Of a stretch of DNA of 64,000 nt, positions 1-8,966 are shown piece after piece. The notes under the pieces were generated by a model. The model did no database searches and was not told the DNA's origin. It was given only the letters and a program-made list of their open reading frames with translations. Numbering within the stretch: position 1 is the stretch's first letter; each line of letters begins with the position of its first letter. The position numbers were made by a program, and so were the translations under genes. The stretch is taken from assembly GCF_000767465.1 (NCBI RefSeq), contig NZ_CP009291.1:1319501-1383500 (forward strand), read 5' to 3'. The DNA comes from Novosphingobium pentaromativorans US6-1 (lineage in GTDB: Bacteria; Pseudomonadota; Alphaproteobacteria; Sphingomonadales; Sphingomonadaceae).

Positions 1-340
1 AGAGTTCGGTGCTCCGTTCTCGGCAGACAGCCAGAACCGGCGTCGCGTCGGCCGCGAAATAAGTCAGTTCGGACTCGGTATAGTCGATGTTGAGCGGCAG
101 GTAGATCGCCCCGGCCCGGATCGTCGCGATGTAGAGCAAGAGCGTCTCGACGTTCTTGTCGGTCTGCACGAGAACCCGTTCGCCCGGCGCCACGCCGAGC
201 GCCTGAAGTCGCCCGGCCAGACGCCCCGCCTCCACCTCGATTTCGCGGTAGGTCCAGCGCCGCGCCCCATCCTCGACAAGAACTCGATCGGCAAACGCCT
301 CGAAGCTGCGCGCAAAGCGAGAATGAAGATCGCCCGACAT
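1..340 (-). CDS. Acyl-CoA synthetase (AMP-forming), N-terminal part; gene runs off the window
   Basis: Only the first 113 codons are inside the window. The gene starts at the ATG at 340-338, preceded by an AGGCAGGA ribosome site. The peptide has the start of an adenylate-forming ligase fold: a WTYREIEVEAGRLAGRL segment, a GVAPGERVLVQTDKNVETLLLY segment and an AGAIYLPLNIDYTESELTYF segment. The last resembles malonyl/methylmalonyl-CoA synthetases (MatB type), which activate free dicarboxylic acids with ATP and CoA in the cytoplasm. The ATP-binding and catalytic motifs lie outside the window, so substrate cannot be judged; fatty-acid or aromatic-acid ligases remain possible. Confidence 0.75.
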   Translation of the reverse strand, partial: MSGDLHSRFARSFEAFADRVLVEDGARRWTYREIEVEAGRLAGRLQALGVAPGERVLVQTDKNVETLLLYIATIRAGAIYLPLNIDYTESELTYFAADATPVLAVCRERSTEL

Positions 341-870
341 TTCCTGCCTCTTTCCCAAAGTCGTGTTCGTGCTCGCCGAATGGGGGAGGTGCACGCGATG
401 CGCAAGCCCTGCCATCCGGCCGGTGGGTGCGTCCGGCAGAGCCGCGCTCCCGTGTGGAAACCACCTCAACTTACCGGAATATATAAAGAATATTACACAG
501 CCAAATGGCACGGCCGGAAGTTTCCTTGCCATGCCGCATTTTCCTTCGGCGCCATGACGTCAAAAACATGACGCCGTCATGAGCTCAACTGAGGCGATAC
601 ATGTCACACGCCGGTAACTGCTGCGGTACATGCCCAGCGCAACTCGTCGCCAAGCTTTAAAAAATGCGTCGCAATAGCGTCAGTATGATCGCTGTTGCCC
701 TTGCCCGGAAGCGCTGGGCCTGCGAAAACCCTGGCGATCAGCACCTCGCACCGCCCTTGCTCAAACAAACTCCAATACATTATCGAAAAAATAACCAAAT
801 AATTTCAAGAGCGTAAATTAAAGCACCAAAAAGAATTCGGATCGTCGCGCGCAAGGAATACCAGAACATA
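341..870. other. Intergenic region between divergent genes, with palindromic sites
   Basis: This 530-base region separates the leftward synthetase from the rightward c-di-GMP gene. It is more AT-rich than its surroundings, for example around 478-500 and 780-840, which fits promoters. Short reading frames here lack ribosome sites and family features, so I call no gene. The clearest structure is the set of CATGACG half-sites at 553-581, listed separately. Confidence 0.5.
553..581. promoter_or_regulatory. Candidate operator: repeated CATGACG half-sites
   Basis: CATGACG occurs at 553-559 and again at 567-573, 14 bases apart. The second copy is followed after one base by its exact reverse complement, CGTCATG, at 575-581, giving a perfect 7-1-7 palindrome. 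The first copy is part of TGACGTCA (555-562), itself a perfect palindrome. Such an array between divergent genes is typical of a dimeric repressor site. Which regulator binds, and which gene it controls, is unknown. Confidence 0.45.
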
Positions 871-3123
871 ATGCCCCCCATTCCACCGAATGACGCAGAG
901 CGGGTCGCTGCGCTCAGACAACTGGCTTTGCTCGACAGCCCCGGGCATTCGTCCTTCGACGATATCGTGCGCCTTGTCAGCCTGGCGCTCGACTCCTCGA
1001 TAGCGATGATCTCGCTGATGGACGAACGGCGGCAGTGGTTCCTTGCCTCGCGCGGAATCGACGTCAAGGAAACGCCGCGCGAGCTGGCCTTCTGCAATTA
1101 CCCGGTCGCCTTCGGCAAACCCCTGCTGGTCCGGGACACCCGCAAGGACACCCGCTTTGCCGATAGCATATTGGCGAACTCGGGCCCGCAAATCCGGTCA
1201 TACATCGGCTATCCCGTGCGCTCTCCGGATGGGCATGTCCTGGGTACCGTCTGCGCAGCCGACAGGGCAAAGGACAAGTTCAACGACGCGCACGTCGAAC
1301 TCCTCGAAAATCTCTCGGCGCTGGTCGAGCAGCTCATTGCCGCCCATGCCCTCAATCTCGAGCTGGACAGGATGCACCGCAATCTGGCAGCGGAGAAGGA
1401 CAGGCTCGAGCAGGTCAACCTCACCTTTCGCCAGATGGAAAAGATCGCCCGGATCGGCGCCTGGGAATTCGACGTCCAGAACGCCCGCCTCATCTGGTCG
1501 GACAGCATTCACGCCATCCACGGCCATCCCAAGGACATGCCGATCGATGGCGAAATGGCGATTGGCTATATCGTGCCCCATCACCGGCCAAAGGTTCGCG
1601 AAGCGATCCGGGCCATGATCGCCGGCGCCGCCGAAATCGACACCGAAGTCGACATCATCACACGAACCGGCGAAGCGAAGCGGGCGCACATCATCGGCCA
1701 GAGGCGAGAGGTCGCCGACGGCGGGGCGCGGATCATCGGCGTTCTCATGGACGTGACGGACCGGCATAACGCGCACCTTGCCCTGAAGCGCGCAGCCGAG
1801 ATCGACGACCTGACGGGCTTGCTTAACCGCAATGCCTTCGTGGCGCATCTCGACGAAACCATCCGTTCGAGCGGCGCGGCAGAAAAACCGCGACACCTGA
1901 TGATGTTCGACCTCGACGGCCTCAAGGACACCAACGAGATCTACGGGCATACCGCGGGGGACCTGGCGCTGCGCGAAGTGAGTGCGCGCATCGCGTCCCT
2001 TGCAAAGGATCCCTACTCGCTTGCGCGATGGGGCGGCGACGAGTTTGCCGTGACGATACCCGGGGATGCGTCGACCAAGGCCGTCTACGAGTTCGCCCGC
2101 AGGGTGATCGACGCCATTGCCGTCCCGATCGAGCAGACCCACCGCACGATCTACCTGCGGGCCACGTGCGGCGTTGCGGAGTGCGAACCCGGGATATCCG
2201 GCAAGGAGCTGGTCCGGCGCGCCAATCAGGCGCTCCACCTGGGCAAGACCACCGGGATGGGTCTCGTCCACTTCTACGACCGGTCTTTTGAAGAGCGGAA
2301 ACAGGCACGCAAGGCCATCGAGCTGGAAATTCGCGCAGCCCTGGAACATGGCCGCATCTTCGCCCGCTACCAGCCAATCGTCGACCTTCGCACAGGTCGG
2401 ACGCAAGGCTACGAGGCGCTGCTGCGCCTGACGAACGCCGCAGGCGAGGAAATGACTGCCGCGCAATTGCTTCCCGCGCTTGTCGAACCGGAATTGTCCC
2501 GTCTCGTCGCCTCGCGCATGATGACCCTCGTCGCCGCCGACTTCGCCGAGATTTCGCGTTCACCCCAGGCCCCGGACTTCGTCAGCATCAATGCAACCGA
2601 GGCCGACCTGCTGGGGAGCAACTACGTCGACATGCTGCTGTCCACCCTGGCGGCCCATGACATTCCCACGCATCGCGTCACTCTGGAAGTTACCGAGACG
2701 ATGCTGCTGGTGAACGATCTCGAACGCATGCGCGCCGTCCTCGAGCGGTTGAAGGCTGCAGGCGTCTCCATCGCACTGGATGATTTCGGCACCGGGTTTT
2801 CCTCGCTGACGCACCTCAAGGTCTTCCCGATCGACAAGGTGAAGATCGACCGCAGTTTCGTGTGCGACATCGCACAGGACCGCGATGCCCATTCGATCGT
2901 GGCGGGTGTCATCGCCATGGCCCGAAGCCTGTCCATCGACATCATAGCCGAAGGGATCGAAACCCCCGAGCAACTGACAATGTTGTGCGAGATGGGCTGC
3001 CATCTGGGCCAGGGCTTCCTTCTGTCCAGACCTCTACTTGCACGCGACTGCCGATCCGAAACGGCGATCATGCCCGTTGCCGATAGCGATCGGCCCGCAA
3101 GCGAGCGTTTACGACAAGGCTAA
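871..3123 (+). CDS. GAF-PAS-GGDEF-EAL c-di-GMP signalling protein
   Basis: This 750-residue soluble protein probably makes and/or degrades the second messenger c-di-GMP. Domains in order are GAF (about 20-165), PAS (about 188-300, around KIARIGAWEFDV), GGDEF (about 308-470) and EAL (about 485-740). The cyclase motif GGDEF is intact at 388-392, but the usual RxxD inhibitory site just upstream is missing (KDPY in its place). The EAL half keeps YEALLR, the LEVTET glutamates, DDFGTG and the late QG segment, so phosphodiesterase activity is likely. There is no membrane segment; GAF and PAS suggest a small-molecule or redox input. It lies 68 bases upstream of a second GGDEF gene, probably in one transcript. 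Net activity cannot be told from sequence. Confidence 0.9.
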   Translation: MPPIPPNDAERVAALRQLALLDSPGHSSFDDIVRLVSLALDSSIAMISLMDERRQWFLASRGIDVKETPRELAFCNYPVAFGKPLLVRDTRKDTRFADSILANSGPQIRSYIGYPVRSPDGHVLGTVCAADRAKDKFNDAHVELLENLSALVEQLIAAHALNLELDRMHRNLAAEKDRLEQVNLTFRQMEKIARIGAWEFDVQNARLIWSDSIHAIHGHPKDMPIDGEMAIGYIVPHHRPKVREAIRAMIAGAAEIDTEVDIITRTGEAKRAHIIGQRREVADGGARIIGVLMDVTDRHNAHLALKRAAEIDDLTGLLNRNAFVAHLDETIRSSGAAEKPRHLMMFDLDGLKDTNEIYGHTAGDLALREVSARIASLAKDPYSLARWGGDEFAVTIPGDASTKAVYEFARRVIDAIAVPIEQTHRTIYLRATCGVAECEPGISGKELVRRANQALHLGKTTGMGLVHFYDRSFEERKQARKAIELEIRAALEHGRIFARYQPIVDLRTGRTQGYEALLRLTNAAGEEMTAAQLLPALVEPELSRLVASRMMTLVAADFAEISRSPQAPDFVSINATEADLLGSNYVDMLLSTLAAHDIPTHRVTLEVTETMLLVNDLERMRAVLERLKAAGVSIALDDFGTGFSSLTHLKVFPIDKVKIDRSFVCDIAQDRDAHSIVAGVIAMARSLSIDIIAEGIETPEQLTMLCEMGCHLGQGFLLSRPLLARDCRSETAIMPVADSDRPASERLRQG

Positions 3124-3191
3124 TCTTTGTCGTTTAAGGAGGAGAACGTCGCGCTGCGGCCAAGAGCCGGCAAGCTGGGAAGGAAACAAGC

Positions 3192-4310
3192 GTGCCATTG
3201 AGTTCGACAGAACCGCTTAACGACCGAGTCTATGTTGAGCTCGTCCGCAGCCTTTTCGCAAACATCACGCCCGCCGTGATCATGATGTTCGCCTTCATCC
3301 TTGCATTCGGCATCGTCTGGTTCGAAGCCCATGAGAGCGATCCGCTTCTGGTTGTCCTCGGCATTTGCAGTGCGCTTGTAAGTCTGGCCCGGGTCGCCGT
3401 GACGATCGCCTATCGCGCCATGGCGCTCACCGCGGCATTGGACCGCCGGCTCGCGCGAAGGCTGGAACTGACCTTCGCATGTCCCTACCTCGCATTCGCG
3501 GCTCTGCTGGGGCTTTACGGCGCCTATGTATTCTGGATGCCGGTGAGCGAGGCGCACACACTCATCATCGCCTTGCTCGTCGGCTATTGCGCCGGCGTCG
3601 CGACCGGAACGGGTCTGCGTCCCAACATCGCCGTCCCCAGCATGTGCATGGCGATCGGGCCGACGATCCTGGTTTGCGCCATTCGCGCCGACGCGGTGCA
3701 CATCGGCCTGGGGATCATCACCATCGCCTTTCTGTTCGGCGGCTCGCAAACGGTCCTCATGCGGCATGACACAATGCGCGCGGAAATCGCCAAGCGACTG
3801 GCATCGGTATCGCTCGCCCGCCATGACACGCTGACCGCCCTGCCAAACCGGCTCGCGCTTCAGGAATATTACGAGGAAAACGCAGCGACGATCTCTCCCA
3901 ATGGGCTCATCGCCGTGCATTATCTCGATCTCGATGGCTTCAAGCCGGTCAACGATACTTATGGCCACGGGGTCGGCGATGCCCTGCTTACGTCCGTGGC
4001 CAGCCGCCTGCGCGGTGCGATCCGCAGCGGCGATATCGTCGCGCGGCTGGGCGGAGACGAATTCGCGGTCATCCAGTTCGGACTGCAGCGCGCCGACGAA
4101 GCGGACCTGCTTGCCCGCCGCATCGGCGCGACGATCGCGCAGCCCTTCGAAATCGGCGACCACGACGTTTCGATCAGCACCTGCATCGGAACCGCGGTCA
4201 GCACCGACCGCGGCCAGCGGCTCGACATGCTGCTGCAGGAGGCCGACGAGAAGCTCTACGCCCGCAAACGGGCCCGCAACGAGACCGCGGCACTGCGCGA
4301 CTTCGCCTGA
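3192..4310 (+). CDS. Membrane-bound GGDEF diguanylate cyclase
   Basis: The 372-residue protein has an N-terminal membrane region of several hydrophobic segments (about 20-200) and a C-terminal GGDEF domain. It probably makes c-di-GMP from two GTP at the inner membrane. The GGDEF motif is exact (ARLGGDEFAV), and RSGD sits five residues before it, matching the RxxD product-inhibition site. It should therefore be an active, feedback-inhibited cyclase, unlike its upstream neighbour. The GTG start at 3192 is supported by AAGGA eight bases before it. The membrane region is not a sensor family I can name. Confidence 0.9.
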   Translation: MPLSSTEPLNDRVYVELVRSLFANITPAVIMMFAFILAFGIVWFEAHESDPLLVVLGICSALVSLARVAVTIAYRAMALTAALDRRLARRLELTFACPYLAFAALLGLYGAYVFWMPVSEAHTLIIALLVGYCAGVATGTGLRPNIAVPSMCMAIGPTILVCAIRADAVHIGLGIITIAFLFGGSQTVLMRHDTMRAEIAKRLASVSLARHDTLTALPNRLALQEYYEENAATISPNGLIAVHYLDLDGFKPVNDTYGHGVGDALLTSVASRLRGAIRSGDIVARLGGDEFAVIQFGLQRADEADLLARRIGATIAQPFEIGDHDVSISTCIGTAVSTDRGQRLDMLLQEADEKLYARKRARNETAALRDFA

Positions 4311-4405
4311 ACCGCACCGCGGCGAAGCCCCGGGGGCATCTTCGCGGTTGTCTTGGGCACCCGTCCTGACTTAGGTGCGCGGCCTTCAATCATGGAGAGA
4401 GACGC

Positions 4406-5089
4406 ATGTTGCTCAAGCTTGAAGGAATCATGTCCCCCGATGAAGTCGCCGCCTGCCGCGCGCTGATCGACAGCGGGGAATGGGTCGACGGCAACGAGAC
4501 GTCCGGCCACCAGTCGCGTCTGGCCAAGAACAACCTGCAACTGCGCAGCGGCAGCGCCAAGGAGCGTCAGGCCGGGGAGATGGTCGCCGCCGCGCTGGGC
4601 CGCACACCGCGGTTCGTGGCGGCCGCCCTGCCGCTCAAGGTCTTTCCCCCCCTGTTCAACCGCTACGGCGGCGGGCAGGCGTTCGGCGCCCACGTCGACA
4701 ATGCGATCCGGCAGGTCCAGGGCACCGAATTCCGCATCCGCAGCGACTTGTCCTGCACCCTGTTCCTGACCGAGCCCGAGGACTACGACGGCGGCGAGCT
4801 GGTGATCGAGGATCTTTACGGCGAACAACGGGTCAAGCTGCGCGCCGGAGACATGGTGCTCTACCCCGCGTCCAGCCTGCACCACGTGACGCCGGTCACG
4901 CGCGGTGAGCGCATCTCCAGCTTCTTCTGGCTGCAGAGCATGGTTCGCGACCACGGCGAGCGCGAACAGCTCTATCGCCTCGACTGTTCGATCCAGACGC
5001 TTTCGGCCGAACGCGGCGGGCAGGATCCGGTCGTTCTGGAACTGACCAACCTCTACCACAACCTGCTGCGTCGCTGGGCGGACACCTGA
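4406..5089 (+). CDS. piuC: PKHD-type Fe(II)/2-oxoglutarate hydroxylase, PiuC/YbiX family
   Basis: This 227-residue cytoplasmic dioxygenase resembles Pseudomonas PiuC and E. coli YbiX, which are regularly encoded beside catecholate siderophore receptors such as Fiu or PiuA. The facial-triad HxD is in GAHVDNAIR; the distal histidine and the 2-oxoglutarate-binding arginine are in [20 protein letters not shown]. Length is normal. The start at 4406 follows GGAGAGAGACGC. The next gene is a Fiu-like receptor, matching the E. coli fiu-ybiX arrangement. The true substrate of the family is not settled as far as I know; a role in iron uptake or siderophore handling follows from gene context. Confidence 0.9.
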   Translation: MLLKLEGIMSPDEVAACRALIDSGEWVDGNETSGHQSRLAKNNLQLRSGSAKERQAGEMVAAALGRTPRFVAAALPLKVFPPLFNRYGGGQAFGAHVDNAIRQVQGTEFRIRSDLSCTLFLTEPEDYDGGELVIEDLYGEQRVKLRAGDMVLYPASSLHHVTPVTRGERISSFFWLQSMVRDHGEREQLYRLDCSIQTLSAERGGQDPVVLELTNLYHNLLRRWADT

Positions 5090-5094
5090 TTGTT

Positions 5095-5113
5095 AATGAA
5101 AATAATTCGCATT
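5095..5113 (+). promoter_or_regulatory. Fur-box-like site 1 upstream of the siderophore receptor
   Basis: The 19 bases AATGAAAATAATTCGCATT match the Fur-box form AATGCGAATGATTCGCATT, which I recall from other proteobacteria, at 16 of 19 positions. The site lies about 60-80 bases before the receptor start and just upstream of a possible -35 (TTGACT, 5119-5124). Iron-dependent repression by Fur is the natural reading. The identity of the iron regulator in this organism is an inference. Confidence 0.7.
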
Positions 5114-5125
5114 AAGCATTGACTC

Positions 5126-5144
5126 ATTGCGACTGACTCGCAAT
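5126..5144 (+). promoter_or_regulatory. Fur-box-like site 2, overlapping the likely core promoter
   Basis: ATTGCGA (5126-5132) and TCGCAAT (5138-5144) are perfect inverted arms around CTGAC. The 19 bases match the same Fur-box form at 15 positions. It falls between a candidate -35 at 5119-5124 and a weak -10 near 5141-5146, so a bound repressor would block RNA polymerase. With site 1 it forms a tandem operator. Confidence 0.65.
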
Positions 5145-5174
5145 AGCCCCTGTCGAGATTCAACAGGGGATTTT

Positions 5175-7382
5175 ATGACGCGTACCCGCATTACTGGCGG
5201 CCAGGCGGCCGCCAGCTTCGTCGCTCTGAGCTGCGTTGGTTTCATTGCGACGGCTCCGGTTCAGGCCACGGCCCAGGAAACCAAGAACCAGCCGGTCCGC
5301 CTCGAGGGCGTCTCCGTCACCGAAAGCGCCATTGAAGAGGATTACGGCGCCGATCACGTCCAGAGTCCCAAGTCCACGGCTCCGCTGATCGACACCCCGC
5401 GCACCGTCAACGTCATCACGACCGACGTGCTCAAGGACACCGCATCATTTGATTTCGCCGATGCGCTGCGCACCGTCCCCGGCATCACGCTGGGAGCCGG
5501 CGAAGGCGGTACCGCCAGCGCCGACATCCCGCTGATCCGCGGCGTCGACGCAACCTCGGACACTTACGTCGACGGCGCCCGCGACGTCGGCTCGCAGACC
5601 CGCGAGACTTTCGCGGTAGAGCGCATCGAGGTCTTCAAGGGCTCCACGGGCGCGTTCGGCGGCCGAGGCTCGGCCGGCGGCGCCATCAACATCGTCTCCA
5701 AGATGCCGCGCGACGGCAACTTCGCCAATGCCGACGTGACCGTGGGCACCGACGACTTCAAGCGCGTGACCGTGGACGTCAACCAGAAGCTGGCCGACAA
5801 GCTGGCCGTGCGCATCAACGGCCTGTGGCACGATGCCGATGTCGCCGGGCGCGATGCGGTCTTCAACAAGCGCTGGGGCATCGCTCCTTCCGTCACTTGG
5901 GGAATCGGCACCGAAACCACCGCGACGCTCTCGTACTACCACTACGAGACCGACGACATGCCGGACTACGGCATTCCGCTCACCTCGCGCGGCCAGCTCG
6001 ACGGCGTGCTCCCCGAAGGATCGCGCCGCCCGGCCGACACCGACTACGACAACTTCTATGGCCTGAAGAACCGGGATTTCCAGAAGACCAAGGTCGACTC
6101 GGTCACCTTCCAGTTCCAGCATGACTTCGGCAGCGGCTGGGTTCTGTCGAACACGGCCCGCTGGTCGCGCGCGCGCAACGACTACATCGTCACCAACCCG
6201 GACGACAGCAAGGGCAACGTCGCCAACGGCCTCGTCTGGCGCGGGGTCAAGAGCCGCAATTCGCTCAACCAGAGCCTCGTCAACAACCTGAACCTGGCAG
6301 GCCGGTTCAAGACCGGCGGCATCGAACACAGCATCGCGATGGGCTTCGAGATGTCGGCTTCCGACACCGACCGTTATTCCTACTCGGTCGATACCGGCGA
6401 CAGCACCTGCGCTTCGCTGGCGGACTACAACTGCACCACGCTCGACAATCCCAACCCCTCGGATCCGTGGGCCGGGACGATTGCTCTCAACACCGACAGC
6501 CCTGTCCTCACCCGCGCTGAAGACTACAGCTTCTACGCTTTCGACACGGTCACGATCATCCCGCAGCTGCTGGTCAACGGCGGCGTACGCTGGACCAGCT
6601 TCAATATCCGTGCGAGCGGTTCGAGCCGCGGCGTTCCTTACTCGGTCGACAAGAAGACCGACTTCTGGACCTGGCAGGGCGGCGTCGTCTTCAAGCCGGT
6701 CGAGAATGCCAGCATCTACTTCTCCTATGCGGACTCGGCCACGCCTCCGGGCGCGGACGTCGGCGAAGGCGCAAATGCCGTGAGCGGCACGAACGCCAAT
6801 TACGAACCGCAAACCATGGAAAACTGGGAAGTGGGCGCCAAGGCCGATCTCTTCGGCGGTGCACTCAGCCTGACGGCAGCCGCATTCCAGATCGACCGCA
6901 GCAACATTCGCGACTTCAATCCGGAAACCGGGGATCAGATGATCATCGCCAACAAGGCGCGCATCAAGGGCTTCGAAGTCGGTGCGTCGGGCCGCGTCGG
7001 GCCGGTCTCGCTGCTTGCCGGGTATAGCTACACCGACAGCTCGTTGCGCGACAGCAGTGCGGACAACGGCAACGCCCTGCCCAACACGCCCAAGCACAAC
7101 GTGGCGCTCACCTCGAGTGTCGACGTGACCGACCGGTTCAGCATCGGCGGCGGCGCCTATCACGCCTCCCAGCGCTATGCCGACACGGCGAACCTTATCG
7201 AGGCGAACGGCTACTGGCGCTTCGATGCCAATGCCGGCTTCCGCTTCAACGAGAACTTCTCGGTCAAACTGAACCTGCGCAACCTGACCGACAAGCGCTA
7301 CGTCACGAAGCTGCGCAATCCGCACTTCGCGGTGCCGTCCGCCGGTCGCCAGGCCCTCGTCACGCTCAGCGCGAGCTACTGA
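5175..7382 (+). CDS. TonB-dependent catecholate siderophore receptor (Fiu-like)
   Basis: The 735-residue outer-membrane receptor has a signal peptide (about 1-35, ending near VQATAQ), a plug domain (about 60-180) and a 22-strand-type barrel ending in an aromatic-terminated strand (LVTLSASY). The plug has the pattern of Fiu-type receptors: PRTVNVITTDVL, DALRTVPGITLGAGEGG, IPLIRGVDATSDTYVDGARD, then RIEVFKGSTGAFGGRGSAGG. The chosen ATG at 5175 follows CAGGGGA; the reading frame is open further upstream but without a signal. It follows piuC and two Fur-box-like sites and precedes tonB, so it should import ferric catecholate or a related monomeric chelate under iron limitation. The ligand is not proven. 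Confidence 0.9.
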   Translation: MTRTRITGGQAAASFVALSCVGFIATAPVQATAQETKNQPVRLEGVSVTESAIEEDYGADHVQSPKSTAPLIDTPRTVNVITTDVLKDTASFDFADALRTVPGITLGAGEGGTASADIPLIRGVDATSDTYVDGARDVGSQTRETFAVERIEVFKGSTGAFGGRGSAGGAINIVSKMPRDGNFANADVTVGTDDFKRVTVDVNQKLADKLAVRINGLWHDADVAGRDAVFNKRWGIAPSVTWGIGTETTATLSYYHYETDDMPDYGIPLTSRGQLDGVLPEGSRRPADTDYDNFYGLKNRDFQKTKVDSVTFQFQHDFGSGWVLSNTARWSRARNDYIVTNPDDSKGNVANGLVWRGVKSRNSLNQSLVNNLNLAGRFKTGGIEHSIAMGFEMSASDTDRYSYSVDTGDSTCASLADYNCTTLDNPNPSDPWAGTIALNTDSPVLTRAEDYSFYAFDTVTIIPQLLVNGGVRWTSFNIRASGSSRGVPYSVDKKTDFWTWQGGVVFKPVENASIYFSYADSATPPGADVGEGANAVSGTNANYEPQTMENWEVGAKADLFGGALSLTAAAFQIDRSNIRDFNPETGDQMIIANKARIKGFEVGASGRVGPVSLLAGYSYTDSSLRDSSADNGNALPNTPKHNVALTSSVDVTDRFSIGGGAYHASQRYADTANLIEANGYWRFDANAGFRFNENFSVKLNLRNLTDKRYVTKLRNPHFAVPSAGRQALVTLSASY

Positions 7383-7438
7383 GGCCAGCCTGACGCCGCC
7401 CCTTCCCTGCCCCCCGAAATTGCATGTTGAGGACGACC

Positions 7439-8248
7439 ATGGAACTATCCATTACCGATACCCTTGACCCGATCGCATCCGGGCAGGCGAAGGGCGCGGC
7501 GCGCCCGAAGGAACGCGCGCCGAAGGACGAGACGACATGGATCGTCCCTTCCGCGCCCCCCCCGGTCGCCCGGGAACCTGAAATTGACCGAGTCCTTGAA
7601 CCGTCCGGTGCGCGCTATGCCCCGGGCGGCTTCAACTATCGGGCCTTTGCGATCGTCGCCGCGATCCATGTCCTCGCCATTGCCGCCCTGCTCGGCATGG
7701 GCGTGGTCAAGGTTGCGAAGGCGCCGCAAAAGCACCTGACGGTCTTCGCCGTCTCCCCGCCGGCACCCCCGCCCGAGCCCGCACCTCAGCCCGAGATCGA
7801 GCCGCAACCGCTGGTCCGGGAAGCGCAGCCGACAGTCGTCAAGCCGATGATCGAGCTGCCCTCGAAGTCCCCGATGGTGATCGACGCGGCCCCGGTGCAG
7901 AGCGCGGTTGCCGTCAAGGTCGATGCGCCGCCAGCGCCCAAGGCCCCGCCCGCGCCACCGGCCCCGGTGACCCCGCCCGATTTTTCCGCCGCCCAGCTCA
8001 ACAATCCCGGCCCCACCTATCCCTACGCCGCACGCCGCGCGCGGGAGCAAGGCACGGTGATGCTCAAGGTCCTGGTCACGCCCGAAGGCCGCGCCGGTGA
8101 CATAGAGATCAACGAGTCCAGCGGCTTCGACCGGCTCGACAAGGCCGCGATCCAGACCGTGCGCAAGTGGCGCTTCGTTCCGGCCAAACAGGCCGGGAAG
8201 CCGGTTGCCGCCTGGGTGCTCGTGCCCGTCGGCTTCCACCTGAACTGA
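7439..8248 (+). CDS. tonB: Energy transducer TonB
   Basis: This 269-residue protein has a single membrane segment (AIVAAIHVLAIAALLGMGVV), a long proline-rich periplasmic spacer, and a C-terminal TonB domain (PTYPYAARRAREQGTVMLKV, then WRFVPAKQAGKPVAAWVLVP). It transmits proton-motive energy from ExbB/ExbD to outer-membrane receptors. The ATG at 7439 is preferred because GAGGA lies eight bases before it; an upstream ATG at 7424 has no such site. The cytoplasmic N-terminal stretch of about 65 residues is longer than in E. coli TonB. It directly follows the receptor and lies 3 bases before the PepSY gene, so it is probably dedicated to this system. Confidence 0.92.
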   Translation: MELSITDTLDPIASGQAKGAARPKERAPKDETTWIVPSAPPPVAREPEIDRVLEPSGARYAPGGFNYRAFAIVAAIHVLAIAALLGMGVVKVAKAPQKHLTVFAVSPPAPPPEPAPQPEIEPQPLVREAQPTVVKPMIELPSKSPMVIDAAPVQSAVAVKVDAPPAPKAPPAPPAPVTPPDFSAAQLNNPGPTYPYAARRAREQGTVMLKVLVTPEGRAGDIEINESSGFDRLDKAAIQTVRKWRFVPAKQAGKPVAAWVLVPVGFHLN

Positions 8249-8251
8249 TCC

Positions 8252-8959
8252 ATGAACGAGACCGCCTTGCCCGATACGACCACGACCATGCGCGTTGGCG
8301 CCAATGCCACCCCCTCGGGTCGATCGGGCGGCACAGCCCGCCCGCGCAGGAAACTGACCCGCGGCTTCTGGCTGCGCCACCTGCACACCTGGCACTGGAT
8401 CAGCTCGGCCATCTCGCTCGTCGGCCTGATGCTCTTTGTGTTGACCGGGTTCACTCTCAACCACGCCGCCGACATCAGCTCCCAACCGCAGGTCGTCGAG
8501 GGATCGGCAAACCTTCCGGCCGAGATGCGCGAAAGCCTCTCCGGCCTCGCCACCGAGGGCAAGGCCCCGCTTCCCGGCGACCTGCGAACCGCGCTGTCCA
8601 GCCAGACCGGCATGGCCATTTCAGATCGCCCCGCCGAACTGAGCGAGGATGAAATCTATCTCGCCATGCCACGCCCCGGCGGCGATGCCTGGGTAGCGAT
8701 CGACCGCGCCAGTGGCGAAGTCACCTGGGAAATGACCGACCGCGGCTGGATCTCCTACCTCAACGACCTGCACAAGGGCCGCGACACCGGCAAGGCATGG
8801 CGCCTGTTCATCGACGTCTTCGTGCTGTCGGCCATGGTCTTCATCGGCACCGGCTTCGTGCTGCTCTGGCTCCATGGCCGAAACCGCCCGGCGACCTGGC
8901 CGCTTACCGGCCTCGGCTTCCTGGTTCCGTTCCTTCTCGCCCTCTTCTTCATTCACTGA
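8252..8959 (+). CDS. PepSY-associated transmembrane protein, possible ferric-reductase component
   Basis: The 235-residue protein has a histidine-bearing segment before its first membrane helix (LRHLHTWHWISSAISLVGLML), a periplasmic PepSY-like loop with IYLAMPRPGGDAWVAIDRASGEVTW, an NDLHKGRDTGKAWRLFID segment before the second helix, and a third hydrophobic helix at the end. These are features of PepSY_TM proteins found with siderophore receptors and ApbE, some of which move electrons across the inner membrane to reduce ferric chelates. The conserved histidines could bind heme. Start is 3 bases after the tonB stop. Reduction of iron is inferred from context, not from a catalytic motif. Confidence 0.75.
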   Translation: MNETALPDTTTTMRVGANATPSGRSGGTARPRRKLTRGFWLRHLHTWHWISSAISLVGLMLFVLTGFTLNHAADISSQPQVVEGSANLPAEMRESLSGLATEGKAPLPGDLRTALSSQTGMAISDRPAELSEDEIYLAMPRPGGDAWVAIDRASGEVTWEMTDRGWISYLNDLHKGRDTGKAWRLFIDVFVLSAMVFIGTGFVLLWLHGRNRPATWPLTGLGFLVPFLLALFFIH

Positions 8960-8966
8960 GGACATC

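Noticed and set aside
604..798. A 64-codon frame in the first intergenic region.
   Set aside because: No ribosome site, no hydrophobic or conserved pattern, and it lies in an AT-rich promoter-like region.
1198..2466. A 422-codon frame antisense to the GGDEF-EAL gene, and similar long antisense frames at 5445-7325, 13630-15147 and elsewhere.
   Set aside because: They are shadows of real high-GC genes: composition is biased to Ala, Arg, Asp and Val in the mirrored frame, with no domain.
4318..4350. A possible terminator after the GGDEF gene.
   Set aside because: The arms (around GGCGAAG and CTTCGC) pair only partly, with a bulge, and there is no T-run.
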